64,000 nt of DNA from Protea cynaroides (GCA_028583415.1 CM053267.1:55628914-55692913), one strand, 5' to 3'; shown: positions 1-12,510, counted from the first letter of the stretch. The notes: generated by a model not told the origin, from the sequence alone. Program-made: numbers and translations.

Positions 1-1309
1 CTCAGAGACCACAGTGCCACATAACCATGGCCAGGCCAACATCAATATCAGAGACCACTGTACCACGACCTTCCCCTGATTCCCCACCCGTACCAAGCAT
101 GTTAAGATAGAATACTACAAAAGGTGCTAGTGTGAGGAGCGATCCCAGGCCCATGTCCCACTCCACACACTAACGAAAACAATTACATGCCTAACAATCA
201 CATCCTATCATGCATGAACAATAATAATAACTGAAAGTAAAGGATGGCATGTGAATATGCACAAACAACACATCATATATATTCAGGTTATTAACAACGA
301 TTTACTGTCCATTAATTATTAGGTTTAGGTCAGATTCCCTTACCTGACGCTCGTTTGATAGTTTGCTCCACGTCGCAAGATCCAAACATGCTATCACAAA
401 GTCCTACATAATATTAGGGTTTGATTAGAATAGTTTTCTTAGGGTTTCACGTTGGTCGAAAACCAACAAAGTCCAAAATCAGCCTTTCAAATCTGACCGG
501 TCTCACCATTCCGGTCGCAGCACTGTGAGCAGACTGTCAACCGGTATGGTCGACCGGTATGTCTCCGGAAGACCATACACTTGATTTTTCGACTGCCGTC
601 GATCAATCTCCATGGATTTTCAGGGTTTCTCCTATCCATTCTAAGTGTAAGCGTTGAGTTAGAGTTATCCCCAACTCATTCAAGTCTAGTTTCGATGAAT
701 ATCATCTCAAAACCCAAATTTAGGGTTTGACGGCAACTTAGGGTTTATTGGCCAATTTAGGGTTTTAGATCAATACCTACTTGCATGGTATTGATCCACC
801 CATACAACTAACCTAAAGTCACAGAGTAAGAAGAATGATTAAAAACACTTACCGTTGACGGCGTAACGTGAGCGTCGTCGAACAGTAATGGCGACACTTT
901 CTTCTTCTTCCAAGCTCCTTCTCCTTTCCAACCTCCTTCTTTTCTCTAGAGTTTATGAGAGACAATGGAAAGGATTTGAGGAGGTTTAAGGGTGTATTTA
1001 TAGGCTAGAATTAGGGTTTAGTAACCCTATTAAGATTAGGAAAGTCTTAGATTCGAAATCAAGAAAGTGGGACCCTTAAAAGTCAATTTCCGGATTTCCA
1101 CACTTAGCTGCGCAGACCTGACCGGTCGACCGGTACCAAGACCGGTACCATCGACTGGTCAACATAAAATTATGTTGATTTGATCGTCTTTAGTCCGATT
1201 TCGTACCTGTTTGTCATCCGCTCGTCCCGTCTGGCCCGGTGATGATCGGAAGACCTGCTACGACACAAAACCAAGGTTTAGACTGGGTTTACGGAGTGCG
1301 GGTCTTACA
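1..1309 (-). repeat. Partial LTR of a Del/Tekay-like Ty3/gypsy element
   Basis: Read on the minus strand, the LTR begins TGTAAGACCCGCACTCC at 1309 and runs off the left edge of the window. It matches the lone LTR at 36330-37945 along its length, including the coding-like phrases near 1 and the ACCGGT-rich block near 1120-1160. A purine tract lies directly upstream at 1311-1330 (minus strand), as expected for a 3' LTR. About 950 bp of the LTR should lie outside the window. It contains no protein gene; short open frames here are chance. Confidence 0.85.
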
Positions 1310-1410
1310 ACTCCCCCACCCTTAAAAGAAATTTCGTCCCGAAATTTGCATGTAGGTTTCACAACTCCCCCACCCTTAAAAGAAATTTCGGCCCCAAAAT
1401 TTGAACGTAC
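1310..1410 (-). repeat. Polypurine tract, tandemly duplicated
   Basis: Minus-strand AAGGGTGGGGGAGTTGT, the plus-strand-priming tract of a gypsy retrotransposon, occurs twice with a 54-bp period (plus-strand copies begin at 1307 and 1361). Only the copy next to 1309 abuts the LTR. The second is followed by unrelated sequence (GAAACC) where the LTR start should be. Confidence 0.75.
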
Positions 1411-1419
1411 CTTGATCGT

Positions 1420-3164
1420 TGAAAAGGTTAGGATACTCTTTCCTCATCGCGCTCTCCTCTTCCCAAGTAATTTCCTCCACATTTTGGCTTCTCCAATGTA
1501 CCTTCACATAATGGATGTCCTTGGTTCGAAGTTGTTGTACCTTTCAACTTGAGAGCATCACAGCCACCACTTCGAAAGTTAAGTCTTCAGTCAAGTCTGG
1601 GGGATCAGCGGTCAAAATGTGCGATGGGTCTCTGACATACTTCTTCAGTAATGATACATGGAACACGTTATGAACGCTTGACATAGATGGTGGTAGAGCC
1701 AATTGATATGCTACATTACCACGTCGGTTCAATATCTCATATGGTCCCACATACTTAGGGCATAGCTTCCCCTTTTTACCAAACCGTTTCAGACCTCGCA
1801 CCAGTGATACCTTCAAGAATACCTTGTCACCCACTGCAAACTCCAGATCTCGACGTCGTTTATCCGCATAGTGCTTCTGTCGAACTTGAGCTGTCTTTAC
1901 TTTCTCTTTGATCTGATCAATCACTCGGTAAGTTTCTTCAACAAACTCCGGTCCTATAATTCTTCTTTCTCCCACCTCGTTCCATAACAGAGGTGTACGA
2001 CACTTCTTCCCATAGAATGCTTCATATGGGGCCATCTGAATTGTAGCCTGATAATTAACTGTTGTTATAATCAAACTCGATAAGTGATAACTTTTCATCC
2101 CAAGCTCCCTTGAAATCTAATGCACAAGCTCGGAGCATATCTTCTAAAATTTGAATAGTTCGTTCTGACTGTCCGTCCGTCTGCGGGTGAAAAGCTGTAC
2201 TGAACTTCAACTTCGTTCCCATAGCTTTCTGTAATCCTTTCCAGAACTTTGACGTAAAACGGGGATCTCTGTCAGATACTATACTCTCTGGGACGCCATG
2301 AAGTCTGACTATATTATCAACATATAACTTGGTCAGTTTCTCCATGGTATACTGAGGTCTGACCGTAATAAATCGAGCCGTCTTGGTGAGTCGATCTACT
2401 ATAACCCAAACTGCATCCACTGACCTTGGTGTCAAAGGTAAGCCCGTGACAAAATCCATGGTAATGTAATCCCACTTCCATGCAGGTTCCGATAATGGTT
2501 GTAGTAAACCTGCGGGTCTCTGCCTTTCTGCTTTAACTTGTTGACAATTTAAACATTGGAACACGAACCAAGCTATATCAGCTTTCATACCCCTCCACCA
2601 ATATAGTCTTCTTAAATCATGGTACATTTTGGTACTTCCTGGATGTACCGAATATGGAGTGTAATGAGCTTCAGTCATAACTCGATCTCTGATATCGTAG
2701 TCTTCACTCTCCGGTATACATAACCGTCCGCGATACCTGAGTACCTTGTCTGAATCCAAGGTAAAGTCAGGATTGCTCGTACCCTTTTCTAGGTCTGCTT
2801 GTACTGTCTTGAGATGTGGATCCTGTAGGATTGCTACCTTGACTTCATCAACTAGATCCGGTGAGATCTTCAAAGCTGCGAACATCATGGTGAACTTATG
2901 AATTAAGCCTTGCTCGACTGGATCTTCTGCAGTCTCGATAATATGTTCTTCATCGCCTTCGATTGAACTTGAGGCTGCGGCACATAGTTCAACATTTGTA
3001 CTTGGCCCGGCCTCAGGTTTTGATGCCCACTTTCTGCTTAAAGCGTCAGCCACAACATTTGCTTTGCCCGGATGGTATTGGATGTCACAATCATAATCTT
3101 TCAACAATTCCAGCCATCTCCTCTGTCTCATATTCAGATCCTTTTGAGTGAAAAGATATGTTAA
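1420..3164 (-). pseudogene. Ty3/gypsy pol fragment: RNase H end, integrase, chromodomain
   Basis: Translation in minus-strand order gives the C-terminal end of RNase H (FTQKDLNMRQRRWLELL, then HPGKANVVADALSRK), the integrase zinc finger (an HPG histidine, then CLNC), and the integrase core with D in ITMDFVTGLP, D in IVSDRDPRF and E in SERTIQILEDMLRA. The integrase C-terminal segment (GPYEILNRRGNVAYQL) follows, then a chromodomain-like tail (VKVHWRSQNVEEITWE) at about 1545-1420. A 4-bp insertion near 2050 creates TAA and shifts the frame between NNS and YQATIQMAP. A TGA at about 1544 precedes the chromodomain part. Reverse transcriptase, protease and gag are absent, because homology stops abruptly at about 3164. 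The order and chromodomain point to a chromovirus of the Del/Tekay type. It is non-functional. Confidence 0.9.
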
Positions 3165-3295
3165 AGGGGAAGGGATTTGGGGAACAAATTGAGAGTTTAG
3201 GGTTTTGTTTTAGTTTGGAGAACAAAACGCTCGACAGTAGAATTTTTTAAGTTTTTGACTTTTTTTTAATAATTGTTAACGTATTATACACGTTT

Positions 3296-5466
3296 TGTAA
3301 GACCCGTACTCCATGAACCCGATCTAAACCTCTATTTCATGTCATGACAGGCTTTCTAATCATAATCGGACTAGACGGGACGAGCGGATGACAATCAGGT
3401 ACAAAAATAGACAAAATAAGATGATAAATTTTATACCGGTCTACCATACTTGTCGACCGGTATGTTTGCGCGGACAGACTAGTTAGTTCTAAAAACGAAT
3501 CTCTGTGGGTCCCACTTGTCAAATCTCAATCTTATGGATTTTCCTAACATAGGAAAACTTTCTAAAACCTAACATAGCCTATTTAATGACCTCTAAACCT
3601 CCTTAAATCTCTTTGATTGATTCTCACAAACCCTAGAAAGGAGAAGGAGATCTGAAGAGGAGAAAATAGCTGAGGAAGGTTGAAGAAGAGTTTCCGTTGG
3701 AAGAAGAACAATGTAGTTCGCAAGCCAACGGTAAGTGCCTGTACCTTTCTCTAGGTTAAGTATTGTTGATAATTGATTAATACCATGTAAGGTTAGGTAT
3801 TGATCTAAAACCCTTAAGTCGCCGTTAAACCTTAATTTGGTTGATAAACCCTAGATTCAAATTATAGACCAAAGTTCATTAGAACGTAGGACTTGAATGG
3901 AAAATAAAACAAACTCTATTACATTGCTCAGGCCTAGATGCGTACGAGGAACCCTAGAAATCATAGGCGATGATTGATGAAAGACGAACACCAAGTTGGT
4001 GGCCTTCCGGAGGCATACCTGTCGACCATACCGGTGGCATTAGGTGCGACCAGTACCTCTAATGCGACTGGTACCTCTAGGGTAGCCTGCCAAGGCTGTC
4101 CGGTTGATTATACCGGTCACGCCACTGTACGGTGACCTGTGACCGGTATATGCGACTGGTATGTCCAGAATGGGTTGGTTTTTTATCCAGTTGGTTTTCG
4201 ACAAATGTAAAACCTATGAAACTAATTCTAATCAAACCCTAACATCGTGAAGGATCTTGTGATAGCGAAATTGGACTCTATGTCATGAAGCAAGTTAGCA
4301 ATCAACCGTTAGGTTAAGGGAATTGGACCTAAACCTTAATTAACTAATAATAGTAAAACGTTATTAATAATTATTATTTATGTGGAGTGTTGTTTGTGTA
4401 TATTTATATGTCATCTTTACTTTCAGTTATTATATTCTGTTCATGCATACTCGCTATGCTAGGATGTGATTGTTAGGCATGTGAATGTTTTCGTTGGTGT
4501 GTGGAATGAGAAGGGTCTGGGGTCTTGGATCATTCATCACACTAGTACCTTTTCGTATCTTTACTATCTTAGCATACTTGGTGAGGATAGGGTATCATGG
4601 AGAGAACGTGGCACTGTGGTCTCTGGCCTGGCCACCAGACTTAACTCATATCTCTATGTCGTAGGGAGCTGTGCTAGGATAGGACCTACTGTGATGACAT
4701 ATAGGATTGGTTAGTGACGAATCCACTTGCAAGCCATTGCCAATAGGGGTATAGGTATTAATACGGTGTAGGGTATCAGGGGAGGATGTGGGATGGAGAC
4801 GCAGCCTGCCCACCAGACTCTAGCTCTATCTCTATACCGGAGTGAGTGATGTGGGCCGACAACAGTGTGTAATCCGTTGAGCGTGCTCACATTCTCGTGT
4901 ATGGAGGTGCGGTGGCTGGCAAACCTTACCATAGCACTGTACAAGTGTACCAGACCAAATGTGAATGTTACTTATGCATATTGTTTGCTGCATTGTCTGA
5001 TTTTTTTACTGAGTTAAGTTGTGAGTTCACCATTGTGTACACACCATTTTTAGATGTTGATGCACGTTATACTGTGGAAGACTTCATTGCTGCTCCAGCA
5101 TATGAAACTATTGTTGCTTTGGATGTGCAAGCAGGAGAGGACGAGCATGACGCTTCATGTGAGTGTCCTTACTGCGTGTGTCTCTAGGATGTTTTGATTT
5201 AGTTATTTTGTTTCAGTTGGATTTTATAAACGATGTAATAGATATTTTATTTATGTTTTGGTGTGGAGAATAATTGGTTACTATATTTACAAAGTAGAAC
5301 TTAGTTCATTTAATTAAAGACTTTCGCTATGTTTATTATATTCTAATCATGGTTATGTGCAATGGTTTGTGTAAGTGAACACAGTCTTATTGAGATTCTG
5401 GTGTGAACTGTTGGTTTAGTGACGGTTCACTCACACTTCTGGTTCAGTCGAAATTGAGGTGTGACA
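3296..5466 (+). repeat. Lone LTR, Del/Tekay-like family, plus orientation
   Basis: Begins TGTAAGACCCGTACTCC and ends GAGGTGTGACA, the same termini as the LTRs at 1-1309 and 35378-37945 but in the opposite orientation; length 2,171 bp. No internal coding region adjoins either end. Flanking pentamers (CGTTT and CATTC) do not match, so no target duplication supports a clean solo-LTR event. It carries several ACCGGT-containing motifs (3435-3465, 4018-4165). Open frames at 4466-5187 fall inside LTR sequence and show no recognisable protein. Confidence 0.85.
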
Positions 5467-7080
5467 CATTCAATACACGTATACGTGTATTAAACGTGTC
5501 TAGTACGATCATCATATAAAAAAAAATGTTATATGTGTATCTCTATGTATATTCCGTAATATATGAAAATTTTTTTAAAAATACGGTACACAAATTATAC
5601 TCGTTTACTGTTTAACCTATCTAGAAACTCTATGGGCCCACAAGACCAACAAATATATCAATTTGCAAGGGCAGTGGAAGTCCGATAATTTTAAGGGCAA
5701 GTTAGGACCTCTTACATGGAAAGAGAATTTAAACAGAATAGTAACTGAACTAAAGAGCAAAAGATGAATCTGGAAATTCAAGATTTAATGTCGTTCCAAA
5801 GTAAAATCAATTTCGGTGGCGTTTACCGAAGCACCAAACACTACCTGTGACTTTATATCTAAGAGTAAATAGTCTTGAAAATCCAAAATCGTAAAGGAAG
5901 GAATGACGTTAAACACCAAATTGGGATTCCAAGAAAGGGGTTGTAATTATTTAACCAATTAAAAACAGAAAAATTACGATTTTACAGATCTAGATCTGTA
6001 AGAAATACGATGGACTCGTTCCAGAAATTTACAGAAACAGAGCAAGGAAGTGGAAGTAATAATATGTGTGATTCCCAGATTGACACTGAGAAGGAGGTGA
6101 ATCAATGACCACTAAAATTCTTTTCAACTTTGTGAAGTCTGCCCAACTAAAATACACACTGCTATCAAGAGCTGTCTGTTGACACTTTTTTGCCTTGAGT
6201 TGACTGGGATGGTCATTCATACATTTGTCATGTTAATATATTTCGTGTAACACACCATGCCACAGACCTTCAGGTATTCATACCAGAGGTTTGGCCTACC
6301 AAGTGTGTACACCCAGACCTGCAACCCACGCACTTCAAATGCAGAATACAAACAGGCACATCTACATAACACACTATGTAACGTGGTTCACCTATTACAC
6401 ACTGTGATGGTTACTCCAAGGGGTAATACTCTAATCAGGGTTTCGTATTATACCCAATACGTTACTTTAATGCTATGGTTGCACCTACAACCCAAATGCT
6501 ACTACATCGACCACATTCTCAGCTGCAACTGAGTCACAATCCTCATTCCTGTTTTTTGCTACAACCCTCACTCCTATCAAGCCCCCAACTTAACAGGTTA
6601 CAATGTATTTGTCAAATAAAGATTACAAACCCTTCTCATATGGCATTTGTATGAATAAATAAGGTCAGTGTGCGTGATTACCTTCCCAGCGTGATCACGG
6701 CATGTGTGATGCTCACCAAATGGGTTTTTTAGGCTCTCTAATGGTAGTAGGTGACCTTCTTCAACAATATAGGAGTTTGACACTCTCCCAATGCCTCTCG
6801 TACAATCTGAATCTCACCAAACTCTCACAACATACTCATACTACCTCTCTCGTGCTTTATATGGTATTAAACTCAGACAGAGGTGAGTGGAGATGGATTT
6901 TTCACACCAAATGAGCTCAAGAACCTTCTTTCTTCACAAACCCAGAGCCACTCTCACCAAAACTTGTTTTTCTTGTTGCAGGTGAATAGTACTCGAAGAG
7001 AGGAGTTCGTGGGACTTTTAATCGCCTCAATGGGACATCGAACGGCTCAAATATCATCATTTAAAGATCAGCCACTCAGA
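5467..7080. other. No gene recognised; repeat-like DNA
   Basis: AT-rich sequence with a palindromic stretch (ATACACGTATACGTGTAT) just right of the LTR. The part from about 6090 to 6520 (GGAGGTGAATCAATGACC, then an ACGTGGTTCACC-like block) reads like leader or LTR sequence of a plant retrotransposon. I cannot assign a family or boundaries. Confidence 0.4.
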
Positions 7081-9095
7081 TTAGATTAAAAGGAATCTTT
7101 GGACTTGATTTGGTGCACCGCGATACACCCAAGCGCCGCCACCTCTGACCGGCCGTACGACATTGTCAAGTTTCAATTGGTGCAAATGGCATCTTATAAC
7201 ATAAGCCGTTAAATGAGCCGAAGAAGGCGGGATGACGCCTGGGCCGCTGGATTGGATCCATAACGCCATGCGCGATCGGCGACAATCATAATCGCAGGAT
7301 CTGGATCCCATGCGCCTGCACACCATACGCGTGCTATACGCAATCGTTGTTGTAGTTGTATGAAACGCGGAACACCCGATAACGCTGCTTCCGACTAATA
7401 AAATTTCCCGCGGGAGAATCTTGACGCATACGCGAGACACACTGGATCCCGCCTCATTTTGGATCGCCGGATGCACCTTAATCTGAGCCGACCATCTTGA
7501 ATCACCATTATTTCGATGGACCAAAAAACCCTTGAACAAACCTTCAAATGGCCTCTGTAACCGGCCAGTATCACCTACAGAGAATGCCATTCCAGTAGGG
7601 TGCTAAGGGGGGCCTTCTCTGCGGCAATGTGTCGAACACATGGGGGGGGCACCCCCTGCTGCTGCTGCTTTTTGCTCGCGGGTGGTTTGCTGCATGTTGC
7701 TTGCGGGCCTGGGGCTTGCGATTGTGCTGCACCTTGGGCATGTGTATGACTGCGGGCCCTTGTCCTTGCGGGCTTGTCATGTGGTCTACTGCCTTGTGCG
7801 CTGGGCAACTAGCATGGCATTGCCGTCTGCTGGCCTGGTGCCACGGCTGCTGACCTGGCCTAGGCTGGCTGCCTAGCCACTTCAAGTGGGACTCACTTGG
7901 CCCACATTTTCTCTCTCCTCCTTCTCTCTCTTCTTTCCCTCTTTTTTTTTTCACTCTTCAACTCTCTCTTCAATTTTCTTCTGCTCTTCAATTTTCTTCT
8001 ACTATTGACCTTCTGCCATTGCACCATGCACAGTCACCTTGTCACTGGGACCTTAGTGAGACCCACAAACACTCTCTCCTCTTTCTCTTTCTTCTTTTTC
8101 TCTTCTCATCTTCTCTCTCTTCTTTCTCTGCATTTCTTTCACCTCAACTGTTGCCACTATATTTCTCTCTCCATAATTGGTCTCTCTCATCATCTGTTGT
8201 GCTGCATCATCATTGGAACTTCAGTGGGGCCCAGTGCCATATCAGTGTGGCATACACACTCTCTCTCCTCCATAGCACTCAGTGGGGCCTATACACACTC
8301 TCTCTCCTCCATAGCATTGAACAAGTGTCTCAGACACAACCATGCTAACTGAGACTCTGCCATCTGACCATAACCACTTAGAATGTGTTACCAACAATGA
8401 CAATAACCCAACAAACTTGTCAAGGTTCCAACAATATGGGCTGACAAACTTGAATCTAATGAAAGAAATCAAGTGGGAATGCAATCAGAAAGCTATCCAC
8501 AAAGTTTCATAGCAAGTTTATCAACTATAAGGGAAAAAGAAAAGAAGAAAGAAAGAAGAGGTTACATCAGATGGAATTCTCAGGTTGCAGAAATGGAGGA
8601 GGAATGAGAACCAGGGGAGAAGAAGCCGATTGGAGGACATGGAAAGAGAGAGGAGAGAGGAGAGAGGAGAGAGAGGAGAACACGCAGGTTCAGTCCGCCG
8701 GCATCAAATCAAACTTTTCAATATTCCATTCTACATAAACTGGCTTTTGGAGATGATGTTACAATGCTATTTAAATTCAAACTTGCAGAAATAAAAGTAG
8801 CAACCGCATAGAATAGAAACCGAAACTTGGAAATAAAATCCCTATGGAATTTACCCAAAAAAAGCAAGAAATAAAAAAGAGATCATATAATATTTTTTTT
8901 ACTTAACTATCATAATACTAATTAACCCAAATAAAAAAAATAATCCCTAAATATCCCGTATGAAATCAAAATCCCTTACATATGAATTCATAAAAGAGAT
9001 CTATTACAATATTTTTTTCAGAACGCAACCCTGAACCAAAATAAAATTATTCCGAAGCTCAGCTCACTTAATTGGGCATTCGTAACTTTGCCAGA
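7081..9095. other. No gene recognised; GC-rich, pyrimidine-rich and purine-rich blocks
   Basis: 7090-7870 is unusually GC-rich for this window and contains long but featureless open frames on both strands. 7900-8310 is strongly pyrimidine-rich with a direct repeat of CACACTCTCTCTCCTCCATA at about 8260 and 8290. 8640-8683 is a GA-rich simple repeat. None of the translations shows a known domain. The abrupt composition change suggests inserted repeat DNA of unknown type. Confidence 0.45.
8640..8683. repeat. GA-rich simple repeat
   Basis: Imperfect GAGAGGAGA units in a purine-only stretch. Confidence 0.8.
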
Positions 9096-9347
9096 CTAAT
9101 TGAGTTGGTGTTGATACTTGCTAAGCTCCATTATCAACAGCTGTGTCATTGATATCCTAATCAAGTCAAAGTCTCTCCACAGCCTTCCATACTCGTCTTC
9201 CTCATCATTTTCAAGAACAATTCTCCCAATAACCCTCAATAGTGCCTCATCGATCGTCCTTGTCAAACAGCTCTGTCTCATCAACGGGAGATGTAGATGG
9301 CTAAACCACCTCATCATCCTTGTCAAGAATTGGTGTCGCAGTAGCCC

Positions 9348-9517
9348 TCAACAATGCCTCTTCAACTTGGGATTGACCTCTGCTTCATCATCGCGGTAAT
9401 GACCTCTCTTACCAGCCCTCAACATTGACTTCCTCATTAAAGCGTTCGAAGATTTCTTAAAAAAAACAAGGTTGGAATCTATAATTCCATCAATGCTGTC
9501 AGAGGGAGATGCCTCGT
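9348..9517 (-). pseudogene. C-terminal tail of the TNL pseudogene beyond the MULE
   Basis: If the 1,244-bp transposon and one copy of its target duplication are removed, codons run without a stop from WSYV across the junction for another 58 codons (LNEASPSDSIDGIIDS at the start, NPKLKRHC at the end) to TGA at 9350-9348. The uninterrupted frame confirms that the MULE landed inside coding sequence. The tail is rich in basic residues. Confidence 0.75.
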
Positions 9518-9526
9518 TTAATACAT

Positions 9527-10770
9527 GGATCCAAATCGTCTCCTACGAGCTATTCCGCAGGAGACATTGCTGCTTTTGACCGATACACGCCACGTGTATG
9601 AGGTTGTATCCGACATCTCAAGATATCCCGCCTGAAGGACATGAAACGTGAACAGTTATGCAGCGAAACAATTTCCACAACGTTTCAGAGGCGAAGGAGA
9701 GAGAGGGCAAAGGAAGAAGAAAGATCGATCGTTTTGCTGCAAAACTTTTCTGTTCTTCTTCTACTCTGTTTCTGGAATTTTTTTTTTTTAAGGTTTCCAC
9801 TGTTCTTGATCCGAATATTTGGGGTTAGGTTGTAAATCAAGGTTACCTTGTACAGATCTGAAAATTTTCTCTTTGAATATTTTTTTAGGGTTTCAACTGT
9901 TCTTGGTCCGAATATCTTGTGGTTAGGTTGTAAATCAAAGGTTTCCTTGTACATATCTAAAATTGTTGTGTACAGATTCGAAAATTTTCTCTTCAAAAGT
10001 TTGATTTCTGTTTAGATCTATGCACATTGCATCAAATCTGAGTATTTCTTGTTCACGATTTCAGCTTCTTCTTTTTTTTTTTTTTTTTTTTTGGTGTGTT
10101 CAGATCTGTGTTAACTTGATTTGTTCTTTCATGGCTGTTATTGCATTTACAGTTCCATCTCCAATTCCATCTGCAATCCCATTTGTGATTTCATAGATTA
10201 ATAAAACAAAAAGCAAGAAGGGGCTTCATTGGTGAGAGGAGGGTTTAGGTTAGAATATGATTGGAGGCTCGAAAAGAAGAGGAGACTGCGTTTTTTTGAG
10301 GAAAATCAAGAGAGATGATGAAGAAATAGAAAGTGGGTTTTCGAGAGGCTGGGAAGAAAAGGAGAGGGTGGCTGGTGTTCGACATTCTCGCCAAAAAAAA
10401 GGGAAGAAAGCAGAAGAAATAGGAGGGAAGGCAGAAGAAGTAGAGAACAATAGGAAAAAAAAAAGCATTGTTCTTCTTACCCCCCACTTGGCTCCGCCTA
10501 GCCTCGCCATGGCACCGTTCTTCTTCCTCTGCCGTCTCTCTCTTCGCCCACAAAAGATTTCCTCTTCCTCTACCCTCTCTTGCCTCTGAAACATTGTTGA
10601 GCAAGTTTCATGGGATTGAAAAGCATTTGATAAGGTGCATACGACGTTCGTTTCATCTCCTACAGCGGGTATTTCTTGAGCCGTCAAATACCAATTAATA
10701 CACGTGGCGTGCATCCATCATAGGCAGCAACGTCTCCTGCAGATACCCTCGCAGGAGACGATTTCGATCC
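9527..10770. mobile_element. Non-autonomous Mutator-like element with 9-bp TSD
   Basis: Terminal inverted repeats start GGATCCAAATCGTCTCC (left) and GGATCGAAATCGTCTCC (right, reverse complement). They stay similar for about 200 bp, including GCACGCCACGTGTAT-like and CAGAGGCRAGAGAG-like stretches. Both sides are flanked by TTAATACAT (9518-9526 and 10771-10779), the 9-bp target duplication typical of MULEs. No transposase is encoded. The inside holds a 105-bp tandem duplication (about 9790-9890 and 9891-10000, TTAGGTTGTAAATCAA in each) and a poly-T run near 10075. Confidence 0.93.
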
Positions 10771-10779
10771 TTAATACAT

Positions 10780-11228
10780 ATGACCAATTGAAGAAATCAG
10801 CTATCATCAAGGCACTTGTATCTTCATTAGGCCTTTTCTCTTCAGGTTCCTTGTCATCGTACAAAAGCTTGCAAAATTTTACTCTACAAGGATAGCTTTT
10901 TCGTTCTAAAATCTCAATAGCATCTTTTCCTTGTAATGGAATTCCAAACCAGTCAAAACCTTTGAAATGGTGAATGAGGATTGTATCTTGAAAAGGATTA
11001 ATTTTAACGTGTTCAATTCTCATCGTATGAGTACACCTGGTTATTTTTTTCCTTTTGGCGAATAGAAACTGAAATTTCTATATCAATGGTTTGACAATTT
11101 TCAGGGAAGAAGTTGGGAAAATCGGGAAAATCGAAAACAAGGCACATAATTAACCTTGTATCATAGATTCCATCAGCAATAGTTAAGGAATAACCATCTT
11201 CCGGTGAGTTGTCGGGCAAAAGTTTTCC
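10780..11228 (-). pseudogene. Post-LRR (C-JID-type) exon of the TNL pseudogene
   Basis: The acceptor TTTTGCAG precedes GGAAAACTT. The frame reads GKLLPDNSPEDGYSLTIAD and later IEISVSIRQ, then shifts near 11020 to RIEHVKINPFQDTILIHHF, GFDWFGIPLQGKD and DFFNWSYV. This arrangement is the beta-sandwich domain found after the LRRs in many TNL receptors. Reading stops at the transposon boundary at 10770; the matching coding tail resumes at 9517. Confidence 0.85.
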
Positions 11229-11345
11229 CTGCAAAACAAAGGAAAGGAGAGGAAAGGGTCCTCGATCAACAAAGTAGTAAATTAATAATTGGGAGTTTCT
11301 TGTTCCAATTAGAGTTGGGTAAAATAAGAGGGTGAAAGTATTTAC

Positions 11346-12047
11346 CTAGCCAACTATCTCCCTTGGAGTATGTGGCAAGTTATAGCATCCCCACACATTC
11401 AATTCTTCCAAGGATTATGTTCCCTCAAGGCCTTGAATCTCCTCCAACATTATATAAAACTTAAGTTTTATTGTTTTCAATTTTTTCAGCATTAACAAAT
11501 CTGATAGTCGTACCAATGAATAACAATACTCACACGAAAGTTCAACTAAACTTGAGGGAAGCATTGGGAGCTCTTCCAACTTCGGGCAACGAAAAAGGCT
11601 TAATTGCTTCAAGTTTTTCAAGGATGACAAATCTGTTGGGAGTGATTGAAGCCTCCTAGATGCAATATCCAACTTCACTAAATTTGGGAGCATTGGAAAA
11701 TCATTAGGAAGTTTAGAAATACTGGTTCCATTCAGGTTAATGCTATGCAAACAACTCATTTTCCACATTGATCTTGGTAGCTCCTTCAGTTCAAAGCATT
11801 CCATAGCATTTAATACCTCAAGCTTCTCTAATAGAACAAGATCATCGGGCAACTTCTCAAGTGAAGTGCAGGATTTCAGAATAAGAAGTTTGAGGACTCA
11901 ACTGACCAATGGACTCGTTTAACATTTTCAAGGAACTACAGTATCAAAGATCTAATTGCTCCAAGTCAGGTTACCATGAAAAGTCAGGGGACTTAGATAG
12001 ATTCTCACATTCACTCTAAAATCAAGAACTTTTAAATTTTTGAACAC
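11346..12047 (-). pseudogene. Main LRR exon of the TNL pseudogene
   Basis: Starts VFKNLKVLD and then loses frame within a few codons; the SECENLSKSPDFS-type repeat lies in another frame and meets TAA and TGA codons. One extra C near 11897 shifts the frame again. From 11852 a clean LRR run follows (LVLLEKLEVLNAMEC, SCLHSINLNGTSISKLPND, LKNLKQLSLFRCPKLEELP). TAA at 11417-11415 precedes SLEELNVWGCYNLPHTP. A TAG then stands directly before the GTAAAT donor, probably a former TGG codon. Confidence 0.88.
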
Positions 12048-12128
12048 CTATCAAACAAAGAGAAAGCATTATAGTGCTATACAGAAAATTTAATAATCAA
12101 ATGAGAAAAGAATATTCAAATACTATGC

Positions 12129-12416
12129 CTTATTTTTATCTTGAGGCCTGTCATTCCAAGCCTGTTCAATTTGGCTACATGATAGGTCAAGATAATTTAG
12201 TGTGCCATGATAGAAATTTGTTGGTATGATTTTCCTAGCGCATAATGTCCACGTGAAACATCTTAACGCAAGAGGTAGGTGTGAAAAGTTTCCCATGAAG
12301 TTTGCTGAACGAATGTTAAGAAATTTTAGACTGACCATCTTTCGAAAGGGTTTACTAGCTAAATCAACACTTGGAAAGTCAAAGGGAAAACTTATGCCTT
12401 TTATCATCTTTGTTCC
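12129..12416 (-). pseudogene. First LRR exon of the TNL pseudogene
   Basis: The acceptor TTGTAG precedes GGAACAAAG. The frame reads GTKMIKGISFPFD, then the first leucine-rich repeats (MVSLKFLNI, LNYLDLSCSQIEQAWN). The exon is open throughout. It ends AATAAG with a GC donor (GCATAG), a tolerated minor donor class, and joins VFKNLKVLDF in phase 0 at 12047. Confidence 0.85.
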
Positions 12417-12510
12417 CTACAATAGAAAATAACCTAAGTAAATGGAAAACGATGGACACATATCTCTATAGTAGGAATAACCAAAATAATTGGATATCAT
12501 GGGACAGACA

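Noticed and set aside
4466..5187. Small open frames inside the lone gypsy LTR
   Set aside because: They lie within LTR sequence shared with other copies, where the frames are not conserved.
7081..7590. A 169-codon open frame on the minus strand in GC-rich DNA
   Set aside because: No domain, no convincing start context, and overlapping long frames on both strands as expected from GC-rich composition.
7571..8352. Several overlapping open frames around 7600-8350
   Set aside because: Low-complexity translations (Leu/Phe/Ser-rich or Gln/Arg-rich) mirror simple sequence; not protein-like.
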